From: DATAES01 sp963721305
Lineage (GTDB): Bacteria > Actinomycetota > Acidimicrobiia > Acidimicrobiales > JACDCH01
Assembly: GCA_963721305.1 (NCBI GenBank)
Contig: CAVRIR010000003.1
Coordinates: forward strand, 310,001-374,000
Reading direction: 5' to 3'
Length of the DNA: 64,000 bases
Part shown: positions 1-8,458 of the stretch, piece after piece
How positions within the stretch are numbered: the first letter of the stretch is position 1
Layout of the letters: each line of letters starts with the position of its first letter
The notes under the pieces: model-generated
What the model saw: the letters and a program-made list of their open reading frames with translations, nothing else
Told to the model about the DNA's origin: nothing
Database searches by the model: none
Made by a program: the position numbers and the translations under genes

Positions 1-72
1 GAAGATCGACTGCGACACGGGCGACGACTGCAGGGTGTCCGTACGGACCCTCTCCGGATCCATCTCAGTGCG

Positions 73-621
73 ATGCCGTTGACACCGAGCGATGCCATGG
101 TCGACGCCGACGTCCTGACGGGCGCCGTCGCGTTCACGGACATCTGCGGGTTCACGGAGTTCACCGCGGTGCGGGGAGACCGCGACGCCCTGCTGTTGCT
201 CGGTACGCAGGAGCGTGTCGTCCGCAGCTGCCTACCGGAAGGCGCGCGGGTCGTGAAGGAGCTCGGCGATGGGCTGCTGCTCTGGTTCCCGGATGCGACG
301 AGCGCGGTGAGAACGTCGCTGGCGCTGCAGGACGAGTTCGAGAGTGAGTCGGCGGTGGCAGAGCTGCCGTTGTGGGTCCGCATCGGCGTCCACTGGGGCA
401 CGCCCACCAAGCGGGGCGACGACCTCATCGGTCACGACGTCAACATCGCGTCGCGTGTGGCCGACGTCGCCGGTCCCACCGAGGTCGTAGTCACCGATCA
501 GTTGCTCGCTCAGATCCGTCCGTCCGACGCGCTCGACCGCTTCGAGATCGAGGAGCTCGGACCGGTGGTGATGAAGGGTCTCCCGGATCCCGTTCGCCTG
601 TTCCGCGTCGCCAACGAGTGA
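73..621 (+). CDS. class III adenylate/guanylate cyclase-domain protein (5' end possibly outside window)
   Basis: This is a stand-alone cyclase homology domain of about 182 residues. The first metal aspartate lies in FTDICGFTEF (D23), the second in KELGDG (D66), and the DVNIASR stretch supplies the Asn and Arg expected at the catalytic site. K62 matches the purine-selecting lysine of adenylate cyclases, so the site looks intact. Expected product is cyclic AMP, but this is family inference. The reading frame stays open upstream to base 1, so the first ATG used here may not be the true start and an N-terminal domain could lie outside the window. The gene converges on the DoxX gene with 11 bp between the stops. 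Confidence 0.8.
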   Translation: MPLTPSDAMVDADVLTGAVAFTDICGFTEFTAVRGDRDALLLLGTQERVVRSCLPEGARVVKELGDGLLLWFPDATSAVRTSLALQDEFESESAVAELPLWVRIGVHWGTPTKRGDDLIGHDVNIASRVADVAGPTEVVVTDQLLAQIRPSDALDRFEIEELGPVVMKGLPDPVRLFRVANE

Positions 622-632
622 CGCCTCGCCCT

Positions 633-1106
633 TCAGCCGTTCGAGGTGGCGTCGGTGACGCGGTCGACGGCGTGGCCGGCGGCGCGATGGGCGCGCCACG
701 AGATCGACGGGCGTCCCTCCGTGTCGACGGTCGCGAGCAGCAGGCCGCCCAGCATCGAGAGGTTCTTGAAGAACTGGATCCGTTGTGTGGCACGGGCGCG
801 CTCGTCGGTCTCCTCCCAGAACCGGTGACCGGCGAGCGTCGTCGGCACGAGCGACGCCGCCAGCGCCAGCGACGCCAGCCGCGGGAGCTTGCCCACGGCC
901 AGAAGGAACCCGGCGCCGACCTGCACCGCGCCGTTGATCTTCACCAGGGTCTCGGTGTCCTCGGGCAGCCCGAGCGACGCGGCAATTCTTGGGCCGACCG
1001 TCTCCGCTCGCGCCACCTTGTTCTCCGGCTGCAACAAGGCATCTGCGCCGCCGATGACGTAGATGCCGGCGAGAAGAGGTCTCGCGAACCTGCGAGTGAG
1101 GGCCAT
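633..1106 (-). CDS. DoxX family membrane protein
   Basis: The protein of about 157 residues has the DoxX pattern: an Arg-rich N-terminus, a first membrane segment beginning ARPLLAGIYVIGGADAL, then three further hydrophobic stretches. DoxX proteins are four-helix membrane proteins linked in some bacteria to thiol or oxidative stress; no activity can be read from the sequence. An upstream TTG at 1115 is in frame, but the ATG at 1106 gives the usual DoxX start. The gene stands alone between a convergent cyclase gene and the ferritin-like operon end. Confidence 0.8.
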   Translation of the reverse strand: MALTRRFARPLLAGIYVIGGADALLQPENKVARAETVGPRIAASLGLPEDTETLVKINGAVQVGAGFLLAVGKLPRLASLALAASLVPTTLAGHRFWEETDERARATQRIQFFKNLSMLGGLLLATVDTEGRPSISWRAHRAAGHAVDRVTDATSNG

Positions 1107-1143
1107 GACCGCCAACTACCCACTTTGGCCGGGGAACACTCGT

Positions 1144-1797
1144 TCAGGTGACGAGCGCGTCCGGGGGGAGCGGGTTGGCGGTGCGGGCGAAGGGACTGGG
1201 GAAGAGATCGGTGAGCGGTTGCTGCTCGACGTTCACGCCGAGCAGCGCGCGGTGGCGAGCTTCGATCCCGCCGATGCTCATCATGAGCCCTCGGATCTCG
1301 GCCCGGGACATCGCCGAGCTCGCGTAGACGTATGCCTGCGCGGTCGCATCCTCGAGCGTGAAGAACAGGTTCGCGAGGTCGTCCTGCGTCTTCGCGGCGG
1401 CCAGCGCGGGTCGGACGACCTGGTTCTCCATCGCGTCGTTCGGAGCGGTGATCGCGGCCTGACCGGCCGTCGCGGTGATCACCTGGTTCAGCGCGTCCAG
1501 GTGCGCCTGGTGATGCTGCATGAACGTGGTCGAGTAGGCGAGCAGGTCGTCGTTCGTCACGAGGGTCGACGCGATGAGGTCGTGGTACGCCGCGACGAGC
1601 ATCGCCTCGAGCGACGCCGCGGTCTTCGTCAGCGCGAGGTCGGTGGGCCCGGCCGCGTTCGAGGTTGCCGGGCTCGTGATCGTCGGCGGTTGCCCAGGCG
1701 GTGGCGGCGTCGTGTTGCTGTCGCTCGTGCACGCGCCGAGCACGACCGCGCCGAGGACCGTCGCGCCGCCCAACTGAAGGAAGTCTCGGCGATGCAT
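1144..1797 (-). CDS. Tat-exported ferritin-like lipoprotein
   Basis: About 217 residues. The N-terminus has a twin-arginine-like motif (HRRDFLQ), a hydrophobic stretch and a lipobox (VLGAC), followed by a Pro/Thr-rich linker, so a lipid-anchored exported protein is likely. The rest is helical with spaced Glu and His (HHQAHLDALNQV, IGGIEARHRALL), as in ferritin-like four-helix folds. The ATG at 1797 overlaps the stop of the upstream gene as TGATG, so the two are translationally coupled; a GTG at 1800 is an alternative. Iron or redox function is inferred from the fold only. Its upstream partner is a second ferritin-like protein. Confidence 0.75.
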   Translation of the reverse strand: MHRRDFLQLGGATVLGAVVLGACTSDSNTTPPPPGQPPTITSPATSNAAGPTDLALTKTAASLEAMLVAAYHDLIASTLVTNDDLLAYSTTFMQHHQAHLDALNQVITATAGQAAITAPNDAMENQVVRPALAAAKTQDDLANLFFTLEDATAQAYVYASSAMSRAEIRGLMMSIGGIEARHRALLGVNVEQQPLTDLFPSPFARTANPLPPDALVT

Positions 1798-2366
1798 CAC
1801 CCGACGGGGAACGACGACATGTCGAAGCCGCGTCTCGCATCGGTGCCGTCGCCGACCGAAGCGTTCTCGAACCCGCCCGTGATGAACAACGCGTCGACGC
1901 CGAGCTTGAGCAGGGCGCCGAGCACCGCCGCGTGCCCGCTCTCCACGGGGAGTGTCGCGATCACTCGTTGGTACACGTCCGGCACGTTCAGCTCGCTCAA
2001 CCCGAACGCATAGGTCTCGGCCATCTGGTTCTCGAGGGCCATGAGGTAGTTGAGCAGGCTCGGTTCGTCCGGTTGCGCCTGGAGGCCCGGGAGCTTCGTG
2101 AAGATGAGCACGCTGTTCGACTTGCCGGTCGCGGCGCCCGACGCGAGTGGGACATACCCGTCCGCGTGAGCCTGGTGGTGATCGCGGAAGAGCGTGGCCG
2201 TCGTGAAGTGGTCGCCGCTCAAACGCAGCAACGCCGCGTTGTACAGCTCCACCATCGCGAGCTCGATCGACTGCGCCCAGCCGGCGTACTGCGCGTCGAA
2301 GGTCACCTGCTGCGTCGGGACCAGCAGCGACGAGACGTCACGAGGGATGGATCGGCGGCGAGGCAT
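1797..2366 (-). CDS. ferritin-like domain protein, partner of the exported paralogue
   Basis: About 189 residues from the chosen ATG, which overlaps the kinase stop as TGATG; an in-frame start 51 bp upstream would lie inside the kinase gene. The helices carry metal-ligand-like residues (DHHQAHADGYV, ALENQMAETYAF, PVESGHAAVLGAL), the layout of ferritin-like proteins. No clear signal peptide is seen, unlike the downstream paralogue. Tandem pairs of this type may act together at the envelope, but that is inference. Confidence 0.7.
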   Translation of the reverse strand: MPRRRSIPRDVSSLLVPTQQVTFDAQYAGWAQSIELAMVELYNAALLRLSGDHFTTATLFRDHHQAHADGYVPLASGAATGKSNSVLIFTKLPGLQAQPDEPSLLNYLMALENQMAETYAFGLSELNVPDVYQRVIATLPVESGHAAVLGALLKLGVDALFITGGFENASVGDGTDARRGFDMSSFPVG

Positions 2367-3808
2367 CAGAAGTCGAGCGACGACAGCTCCGGGATCCATG
2401 CCGAGGCGCGTCGGCAAGCTTCACGCCAGCGTTCGCGGTTCGTCGTCGCGACCGGATCGACGACGCGCGAAGGCTTCCACGTCGCCATCACCTCGTCGTC
2501 GGAGGACCAGGTACCGAGCGCGAGTCCGGCGAGGAAGCCGGCGCCGCGCGTCGTGGCTTCGAGCTCGGGCGACACTTCGACAGGACGTTGTGTCGCGTCG
2601 GCCAGCGCTTGGACGAAGGTGTGATTCGCCGCCATCCCACCGTCGATGCGCAGGCTCGAGAGCTGCGTGCCGCTGTCGGTCTCGGCTGCTTCGACGAGAT
2701 CGGCGCCCCGTTGGGCGACGCCTTCGAGCACCGCGCGCACGATGTGAGCCCGCGTTGTCCCGCGCGTGATGCCGAGCAGCGTGCCGCGTGCGCCGTAGTC
2801 CCACATCGGTGTCCCGAGTCCGAGCAGCGCGGGCACGTACAGCACCCCGCCGGTGTCGTCGCACTGCGCGGCGACCTCGTCGGATGCCTCCGACGAGTCG
2901 AGCAAACCGAGGTCGTCGCGGAGCCACTCGACGTTCGTTCCCGCCGAGAGCATCACCGCTTCGATGCCCCACGTCACCGTGCCCGCGCGCCGCCACGCGA
3001 CGATCGGGAACGTGCCGCCATCGCCGCGCGTCTCGAACGCGGGACGATCGGCGCCGAGGACGAGGTCGAGCATGCCGCCGGTCCCGAACGTGATCTTGGC
3101 CATGCCCGGCTGCAAACAGCCTTGACCGATCAGCGACGCTTGCTGGTCGCCGGCGATGCCCGCGATGGGCGGCGAACCGGGGAGCGCGGACGCCTCGCCG
3201 ACGACGCCGGACGAGTCGACCACCTCCGGCATGAGCGCAGCGGGGATGCGCAGGAGGTCGAGCACGGACTCGCTCCAGCCGCTGCCGTCGGCACGGATGA
3301 GGCCGGTGACGGCCGCGTTGCTCAGGTCGGTGATGTGCGAGGCGCCGCCCGACAACGTCCATGCGATCCACGTGTCGACCGTGCCGAAGCACAGGTCGCG
3401 GCTCCGGTCGGGGTCCGCGAGGTCGAGCAGGTAGGCGAGCTTCGTCGCCGACGCGTTCGGTGCGACGCGCAGTCCCTGCTCGCGCAGCACCAGGCATTCG
3501 CCGACCGTGCGGAGGTCCTGCCAGCCGAGACCCGGACCGACCGGTTCGCCGGACGCCCGGTCCCACACGACGGTCGACGCTCGTTGGTTCGTGATGCCGA
3601 CGACATCGACCGGTCCACCTGCGGCCAAGGCCGCGTGCGCGCAATCGAGTGCCGCGGCCGCCATCTCGGCAGCATCGAACTCGACGAGTCCCGGCGCGGG
3701 AGTCGACGGCAGCAGCTCGCGGTACTGGACGTGGTCGACGGTCGCGTCCGGCCGCACGATCGCGGCGCGCAGGCCACTCGTACCGACGTCGACGACGAGG
3801 ATGCTCAT
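2366..3808 (-). CDS. FGGY-family carbohydrate kinase (glycerol/xylulose kinase-like)
   Basis: The 480-residue length and both actin-fold halves fit FGGY kinases. The N-terminal phosphate loop is VDVGTSGLRAA, the catalytic Asp lies in IAGDQQASLIGQG, and the C-terminal nucleotide-binding region reads RIDGGMAANHTFVQ. The substrate is uncertain: a second gene at 31906-33381 is the better glycerol kinase, while this one sits directly with the AGPS-like flavoprotein and GlpD, so glycerol or a related triose is plausible. It lies 10 bp downstream of a small membrane protein gene and is coupled to the ferritin-like pair. Confidence 0.85.
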   Translation of the reverse strand: MSILVVDVGTSGLRAAIVRPDATVDHVQYRELLPSTPAPGLVEFDAAEMAAAALDCAHAALAAGGPVDVVGITNQRASTVVWDRASGEPVGPGLGWQDLRTVGECLVLREQGLRVAPNASATKLAYLLDLADPDRSRDLCFGTVDTWIAWTLSGGASHITDLSNAAVTGLIRADGSGWSESVLDLLRIPAALMPEVVDSSGVVGEASALPGSPPIAGIAGDQQASLIGQGCLQPGMAKITFGTGGMLDLVLGADRPAFETRGDGGTFPIVAWRRAGTVTWGIEAVMLSAGTNVEWLRDDLGLLDSSEASDEVAAQCDDTGGVLYVPALLGLGTPMWDYGARGTLLGITRGTTRAHIVRAVLEGVAQRGADLVEAAETDSGTQLSSLRIDGGMAANHTFVQALADATQRPVEVSPELEATTRGAGFLAGLALGTWSSDDEVMATWKPSRVVDPVATTNRERWREACRRASAWIPELSSLDF

Positions 3809-3818
3809 GCCCCGACCT

Positions 3819-4202
3819 TCACGGCACGACCTGGGCGTTGCGGCGTTCCGCGATGAAGCCGCCGACGATGCCGATCGATGCCATCAGGAGAAGGTTGAAC
3901 ACGTACACCGCGGGCGAGCGCAGCTCGGATCCTCTCGCGGCCTTGATCATCAGCGTGATCGCTTGCGACACGACATACGCGACGGCGGCGGCAAGTGCGC
4001 CGTGCGTGAGCGGCGCGTCGGGCCTCTTGGAGCCGGCGACGAAGCCGCCCGCGAGCATGGCGATGATGAGCAGGACGTAGAAGACGGACACCCCGGGACC
4101 GGAGTTGTCGTCGACCACGATCGCGCTGATGATCCCGACCGGTATGGCGAGGATGAGCGCCGCGACCGCACCCGCCCAGACGGCGCGCCAGTCGATGCTC
4201 AC
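3819..4202 (-). CDS. small four-helix membrane protein, TIGR04086-like
   Basis: Translation from the GTG at 4202 gives 127 residues and four hydrophobic segments (around residues 7-27, 35-52, 62-80 and 93-115), with a short charged C-terminus. The GTG overlaps the stop of the upstream flavoprotein gene by 4 bp. The longer in-frame extension upstream is Arg-rich antisense to that gene and is rejected. The layout resembles the TIGR04086 small membrane protein family; no function is known to me. Its position between the flavoprotein and the FGGY kinase suggests co-expression. Confidence 0.65.
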   Translation of the reverse strand: MSIDWRAVWAGAVAALILAIPVGIISAIVVDDNSGPGVSVFYVLLIIAMLAGGFVAGSKRPDAPLTHGALAAAVAYVVSQAITLMIKAARGSELRSPAVYVFNLLLMASIGIVGGFIAERRNAQVVP

Positions 4203-5728
4203 GGCCAGCCGACCGGACCGAACGGGCTCGGCAGTCCGAGCTTGCCCGGGTTCAAGATGCCTCGTGGGTCGAGCGCCTGCTTCACCGCGACAAGAGTGTC
4301 GAACGCAGGACCGAGCGCATCGGGCACGAACCGTGACCGATTGAGACCGACGCCGTGGTGATGGCTCAGCGCGCCGCCCGCGGCCAGCACGGCGCGCTGT
4401 CCGGCGTCCCACATCGCCGTGTAGTAGCGGTCCTTGTCGTCGGGCTCGACCTTGCCCGCGAACGTGAAGTAGAGACAGCCGCCGTCGATGTAGCTGTGCG
4501 ACTCATGGGCAGAGGCGGCGATGGTGCCGGGCACCGCCCGCAGCGCGGCCACCGTGTCCCCGTAGATTCGAGGCAGGGCCGACCAGCGACCGGCGATCTC
4601 CATGGTGTCGACGACGAAGCCACGCGAGATCAGTGCTTCGAGCGCGGAGACGTCGTTGCGGTGACCCATCCATTGGTCGACGAGCGCGGCATCCATCGGC
4701 GCCGCGCCGAGTGCGGCGGACTCCTCGGCGAGGACCTGCATCGAGGCGTCGACGATCGCGCGATCGCCTTCGTCGCGTGCGAGCACGAGATGGACGTCGC
4801 CGGTCTTGTAGCTACGGTCGGCTTCTGTGGCGTCGTAGAGACGCAGGGCGGCGGGCGTGGCCCCGCGCCGCGCGACGCGGCGGAGCAGGTCGAGTCCGTC
4901 GGCGAAGCTCGACAACGCCCATGCGCTCGACGCCTCGTAGGCAGGGCACGGGTGGATGCGCAGCCGGGCCCCGGTGATGATGCCGAGCGTGCCTTCCGAG
5001 CCGACGAACAACTGGTTGAGGTCGGGGCCGACCGCCTGACGAGGCGCACCGCCCGTCGTGATGGACCGACCGTCGGCCAGTACGACGTCGAGCCCGGCCA
5101 CCATGTCTTCGATCTTGCCGTAGCGGTTGGAGTATTGGCCCGCGCTCCGGCACGCCAGCCAGCCCCCCACGGTCGACAGGTCGATCGACTGCGGCCAGTG
5201 GCCGAGCGTCTTGTCGTACGTGACGCGCAACTCGTCCTCGAGCGGCGTGCCGAACGTTCCGGCGCGCACGTCGAGCAGCAGGGACGTGTCGTCGACGTCA
5301 ACGATGCCCGACAGCTCGGTGAGGTCGAGCAGGACACCGCCGTGCACGGGGACTGAAGCGCCGCACACGCCGCTGCGTCCCGCGGCCGCGGTCACCGGGA
5401 TCCGAGCTTCGTCGGCGATAGCGAGCACCGCGGCCACCTCGTCTGCCGTCGCTGGTCGAGCGACGACCGATGCGAGGCCCGCGACCTGACCTTCGAGCGC
5501 CCACGTCATCGCCAGTGGCCACCAGTCGCGACTCGACTCCGCCAGCACGACAGGATCAGCCGTCACCGACGCGCAGGCGTCGCCGAGGCGGCGGACCACG
5601 TCGTCGCCCACCTCGACCCGGCTCGCGGTCAGCCTGGCGGTGACGTGGCCGTCTGCGCCGTCCGAGCCGTCGAGCCCGTGCAGCTCGATGGGGCGCGTGG
5701 CTTCGCCGGGCGCGGGCCGCAACGTCAT
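4199..5728 (-). CDS. FAD-binding oxidase, alkylglycerone-phosphate synthase-like
   Basis: A 509-residue VAO/PCMH-type flavoprotein. The FAD-binding region holds VTAAAGRSGVCGASVP and the STVGGWLACRSAGQYSNRYG stretch; near the C-terminus GALSHHHGVGLNRS matches the histidine-rich motif of alkyl-DHAP synthases, and LDPRGILNPGK closes the family pattern. AGPS exchanges the acyl chain of acyl-DHAP for a fatty alcohol, giving an ether bond. Actinobacterial homologues are common but their substrates are unsettled, so this could also be a 2-hydroxyacid oxidase. A TAGGTT hexamer ends 9 nt before the ATG without a Shine-Dalgarno, suggesting a leaderless start. GlpD is directly upstream. Confidence 0.8.
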   Translation of the reverse strand: MTLRPAPGEATRPIELHGLDGSDGADGHVTARLTASRVEVGDDVVRRLGDACASVTADPVVLAESSRDWWPLAMTWALEGQVAGLASVVARPATADEVAAVLAIADEARIPVTAAAGRSGVCGASVPVHGGVLLDLTELSGIVDVDDTSLLLDVRAGTFGTPLEDELRVTYDKTLGHWPQSIDLSTVGGWLACRSAGQYSNRYGKIEDMVAGLDVVLADGRSITTGGAPRQAVGPDLNQLFVGSEGTLGIITGARLRIHPCPAYEASSAWALSSFADGLDLLRRVARRGATPAALRLYDATEADRSYKTGDVHLVLARDEGDRAIVDASMQVLAEESAALGAAPMDAALVDQWMGHRNDVSALEALISRGFVVDTMEIAGRWSALPRIYGDTVAALRAVPGTIAASAHESHSYIDGGCLYFTFAGKVEPDDKDRYYTAMWDAGQRAVLAAGGALSHHHGVGLNRSRFVPDALGPAFDTLVAVKQALDPRGILNPGKLGLPSPFGPVGWP

Positions 5729-5772
5729 CAGTTCCGCAACCTAGTTGTCCCCGGCAGCTGCTCGGCAGTTGC

Positions 5773-7485
5773 TCAGGTGCCGAGTGCCGCTTCGAGGGCG
5801 GTCTCGGGAAGGTGCGGCACGTTGCGCTCGTGCTCGACGAAGCGGCGATACGTCGCCGCTTGGGCCGCCTGCTCGATGGCGTCCCAACCGAGCTCCGGTG
5901 CAACCAGTGCGGCAACATCGTCCGCCACCGCGGCCGACTCGTCGCGCGCCAGCAGCCGTGCTCGCGTGCGGCGGGACAGGACGTCGTCGACGGAGCGGGC
6001 CATCTCGTGTCGCGCCGCGTACACGGCCTCGGCCCGCAGGTAGGGGAGACCCGGCACCAGCGGCTCGCGCAGCTCGGGCGCGTTCTCCGCGAGCGCGAGC
6101 ACCGCCGGTGCGTCGTCGCCGTAGCGGTCGAGGAGATGGATGAGCGCCGCATCGGTTGCGGCGGCGCTCGAACGCAGCGTGTCGTAACCCGCGGCGCCGC
6201 GCAGCTGCAGGTGTCGGGTGCGGGAGCGGCGCAGACCTCGCGCCCCTCGAGATCCGTTGCTCGACGGCCCATCCGCGCCGAGCCGGCGCACGACCTCGTC
6301 GACGGTGTCGGCCGCCATCTCGCGATACGTCGTCAACTTGCCACCGGTGATCGTCACCATTCCGCTGGCCGACGCACCGACCTGGTGGCGGCGAGAGAGG
6401 TCCGCGGTTCGCCCCGAAGCGGCGCTCTTCACGAGGGGACGCAGACCGGCCCACGTGCCGAGGACATCGGCCGGCGTCAACTTCGTCGTGGCCGCGCTGT
6501 TGATCGCGCGCAACAGGTAGTCGACGTCGTCGCGGTTGCACTGCGGGTCGTAGAGGCTGCCTTCGTAGTCGGTGTCGGTGGTGCCGATGTAGGTGAACTG
6601 CGGTTCGCCGGCATGGTCGGCCCACGGCACGACGAACACGGAGCGCTTGTCCTTCGGTACGGGAACGACGACAGCGATGGTGTTGCGGACCTTCGACCAG
6701 GGAACGGTGATGTGGATCCCCTTCGCCGGTCGTAACGAGTTCGGGTGCGTCCCTTCGTCGAGGGCGCGCACGTCGTCAGCCCAGACCCCGGTGGCGTTGA
6801 CGACGACCTCCGCACTCACGTCGAACGTCGTCCCGTCGGCGTCGATGGTTGCGCCCGCGACATGGCCGGATGCGTTCTTGAGGAGTCCGGTGACCTTGCA
6901 GCCGTTGGCGATCACCGCATCGAAGTCCAGCGCCGCGGTGCGGGCGATCGTGAGCGTGAGCCGGGCGTCGTCCGCCCGCGCGTCGTAGTACAGGTAGCCG
7001 CCGGCGAGATGGTCGGCGGGAAGGGTGGGCATGTAGTCGAGCGTCTCGGCCGGCTTCAACCGCTTGTGCAGCTTGCCGATGCGCGCCCCACCGGTGAGGT
7101 CGTACATCCACATCGCGCTGCCGAGCGCGCGTGCGATCTTGGGATTGATCAAACCGTCCTTCGAGAGGATCGGGATGAGGAACGGCAGCGTCTTCACGAG
7201 GTGCGGCGCGTTGCGGCGCAGCCGCTGGCGTTCCGCGAGTGCCTCGTAGACGAGCCGGACGTCGCCGTTCTGGAGGTAACGCAGGCCGCCGTGGACCATC
7301 TTCGAGGACTTCGACGACGTTCCAGAGGCGAAGTCGTCGCGCTCGACCAGCGCCGTTCGCAACCCCCGTGATGCGGCGTCGAGGGCGACGCCGGCACCGG
7401 TGATCCCGCCGCCGATCACCAGGACGTCGAAGCGCTCGTCGGCCAGCCGGCGAAGCGCGGTGGCCCGATCGAATGGACCGGTCAT
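5773..7485 (-). CDS. glpD: FAD-dependent glycerol-3-phosphate dehydrogenase
   Basis: About 570 residues. The FAD-binding Rossmann motif is DVLVIGGGITGAGVALDAA, followed by the GlpD signatures SSKSSKMVHGGLRYLQ and TGGKLTTYREMA. The enzyme oxidises sn-glycerol-3-phosphate to dihydroxyacetone phosphate and feeds electrons to the quinone pool. The ATG at 7485 is chosen because TAGCGT (7493-7498 on the minus strand) ends 7 nt before it, fitting a leaderless transcript; an upstream in-frame start would overlap the promoter. Around residues 385-405 an Arg-rich stretch (SRGARGLRRSRTRH) forms a hydrophilic insert before the C-terminal domain. Downstream lie the AGPS-like and FGGY kinase genes. Confidence 0.92.
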   Translation of the reverse strand: MTGPFDRATALRRLADERFDVLVIGGGITGAGVALDAASRGLRTALVERDDFASGTSSKSSKMVHGGLRYLQNGDVRLVYEALAERQRLRRNAPHLVKTLPFLIPILSKDGLINPKIARALGSAMWMYDLTGGARIGKLHKRLKPAETLDYMPTLPADHLAGGYLYYDARADDARLTLTIARTAALDFDAVIANGCKVTGLLKNASGHVAGATIDADGTTFDVSAEVVVNATGVWADDVRALDEGTHPNSLRPAKGIHITVPWSKVRNTIAVVVPVPKDKRSVFVVPWADHAGEPQFTYIGTTDTDYEGSLYDPQCNRDDVDYLLRAINSAATTKLTPADVLGTWAGLRPLVKSAASGRTADLSRRHQVGASASGMVTITGGKLTTYREMAADTVDEVVRRLGADGPSSNGSRGARGLRRSRTRHLQLRGAAGYDTLRSSAAATDAALIHLLDRYGDDAPAVLALAENAPELREPLVPGLPYLRAEAVYAARHEMARSVDDVLSRRTRARLLARDESAAVADDVAALVAPELGWDAIEQAAQAATYRRFVEHERNVPHLPETALEAALGT

Positions 7486-7534
7486 CGCCGCAACGCTACC
7501 GGCGCCCAGGTACCGGGCCCCGCTGGCCGCAGAG

Positions 7535-7560
7535 ATTTCCAATCAACAACGATTGCAAAT
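7535..7560. promoter_or_regulatory. 26-bp inverted-repeat operator upstream of the PerR-like gene
   Basis: The arms ATTTCCAATC (7535-7544) and GATTGCAAAT (7551-7560) are reverse complements at 9 of 10 positions, with a 6-bp spacer. The right arm covers the TTGCAA that serves as the -35 of the PerR-like gene, so binding there would block its promoter. It is an AT-rich island in GC-rich DNA. Autoregulation is inferred from position. Confidence 0.7.
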
Positions 7561-7576
7561 ACACAGTCGATGTCGA

Positions 7577-7582
7577 TAAGGT
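7577..7582 (+). promoter_or_regulatory. -10 hexamer of a likely leaderless promoter for the PerR-like gene
   Basis: TAAGGT lies 18 bp after a TTGCAA -35-like hexamer (7553-7558) and 7 nt before the GTG at 7590. There is no Shine-Dalgarno sequence, so the transcript probably begins at or next to the start codon. Confidence 0.55.
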
Positions 7583-7589
7583 GGCCGGC

Positions 7590-8039
7590 GTGAAGTCCCC
7601 GGCGGAGTTGACCGAGCTGTTTCGCACGCGAGGCCTGAAGGTCACGCCGCAGCGGCAGGCCATCTTCCGGATCCTGCACGGCGCCGAGACCCATCCAACT
7701 GCCGAGTCGGTCTACGCCGCGGTCACCAGCGAGATGCCGACGGTGTCACTGCGGACCGTGTACCAGACGCTCAACGATCTCGCGGAGATGGGCGAGCTCG
7801 CGCAGCTCGATCTCGGCACCGGGTCTTCACGCTTCGACCCCAACCTCGACGAGCACCACCACCTGGTGTGCAACGGGTGCGGACGGATCGTCGACGTCGA
7901 CGCCGACACGTCCGGCTTGCGCGTCGCCGCTCGTCAACGACACGGGTTCGACATCGACACCACGGAAGTCGTCTTTCGTGGGATGTGTCCTGACTGCCGC
8001 ATTGCCGGCAAGCAACCACGAAAGGAAATCAATGCCTGA
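7590..8039 (+). CDS. Fur-family regulator, PerR-like
   Basis: About 149 residues: an N-terminal winged helix (KVTPQRQAIFRILHG, PTVSLRTVYQTLNDL) and a C-terminal metal domain with DEHHHLVCNGCGRIVDVD and a second CxxC (MCPDC) for structural zinc. The residue before the His cluster is Asp (SRFDPN) and ETHPTAESVY supplies the N-terminal His, the arrangement of peroxide sensors such as PerR rather than Fur; this is residue matching, not proof. GTG at 7590 is preferred over GTG 7581 because of the -10 spacing. The gene overlaps rubrerythrin by 8 bp, so it very likely controls the rubrerythrin operon and itself through the 7535-7560 operator. Confidence 0.88.
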   Translation: MKSPAELTELFRTRGLKVTPQRQAIFRILHGAETHPTAESVYAAVTSEMPTVSLRTVYQTLNDLAEMGELAQLDLGTGSSRFDPNLDEHHHLVCNGCGRIVDVDADTSGLRVAARQRHGFDIDTTEVVFRGMCPDCRIAGKQPRKEINA

Positions 8040-8451
8040 TCTCAAGGGATCCCAGACCCACGAGAATCTGAAGGAAGCGTTCGCGGGCGAGAGCCAGGCG
8101 AACCGGCGTTACCTCTACTTCGCGCAGAAGGCCGACGTCGAGGGCTATCCGGACGTGGCCGCCCTGTTCCGTTCCGTCGCGGAAGGCGAGACCGGCCACG
8201 CGTTCGGCCACTTCGACTTCCTTGCTGAAGTCGGTGACCCCGTGACCGACGTGAGCGTCGGTGCGACCGAGGACAACCTGCGCTCCGCGATCGAGGGCGA
8301 GACATACGAGTACACCGAGATGTATCCGGGCTTCGCGAAGACGGCGCGCGACGAAGGCTTCGAAGAGGTCGCCGAATGGCTCGAAATCCTCGCCCGTGCG
8401 GAGAAGAGTCACGCCGGCCGCTTCGCTCAAGGGCTCGAGAGCATCTCCTGA
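8032..8451 (+). CDS. rubrerythrin-type diiron protein lacking a rubredoxin domain
   Basis: 139 residues forming only the erythrin four-helix domain. Metal ligands are visible in FAGESQANRRY, EGETGHAFGHF, IEGETYEYTEM and ARAEKSHAGRF, the paired E/ExxH pattern of rubrerythrins. The C-terminal rubredoxin domain is absent, so electrons must come from a separate donor; the Fe-S protein encoded next is the obvious candidate. A good ribosome site (AAAGGAA) precedes the ATG, which overlaps the end of the regulator gene. The expected role is reduction of peroxide in the cytoplasm. Confidence 0.88.
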   Translation: MPDLKGSQTHENLKEAFAGESQANRRYLYFAQKADVEGYPDVAALFRSVAEGETGHAFGHFDFLAEVGDPVTDVSVGATEDNLRSAIEGETYEYTEMYPGFAKTARDEGFEEVAEWLEILARAEKSHAGRFAQGLESIS

Positions 8452-8458
8452 TTCCGTC

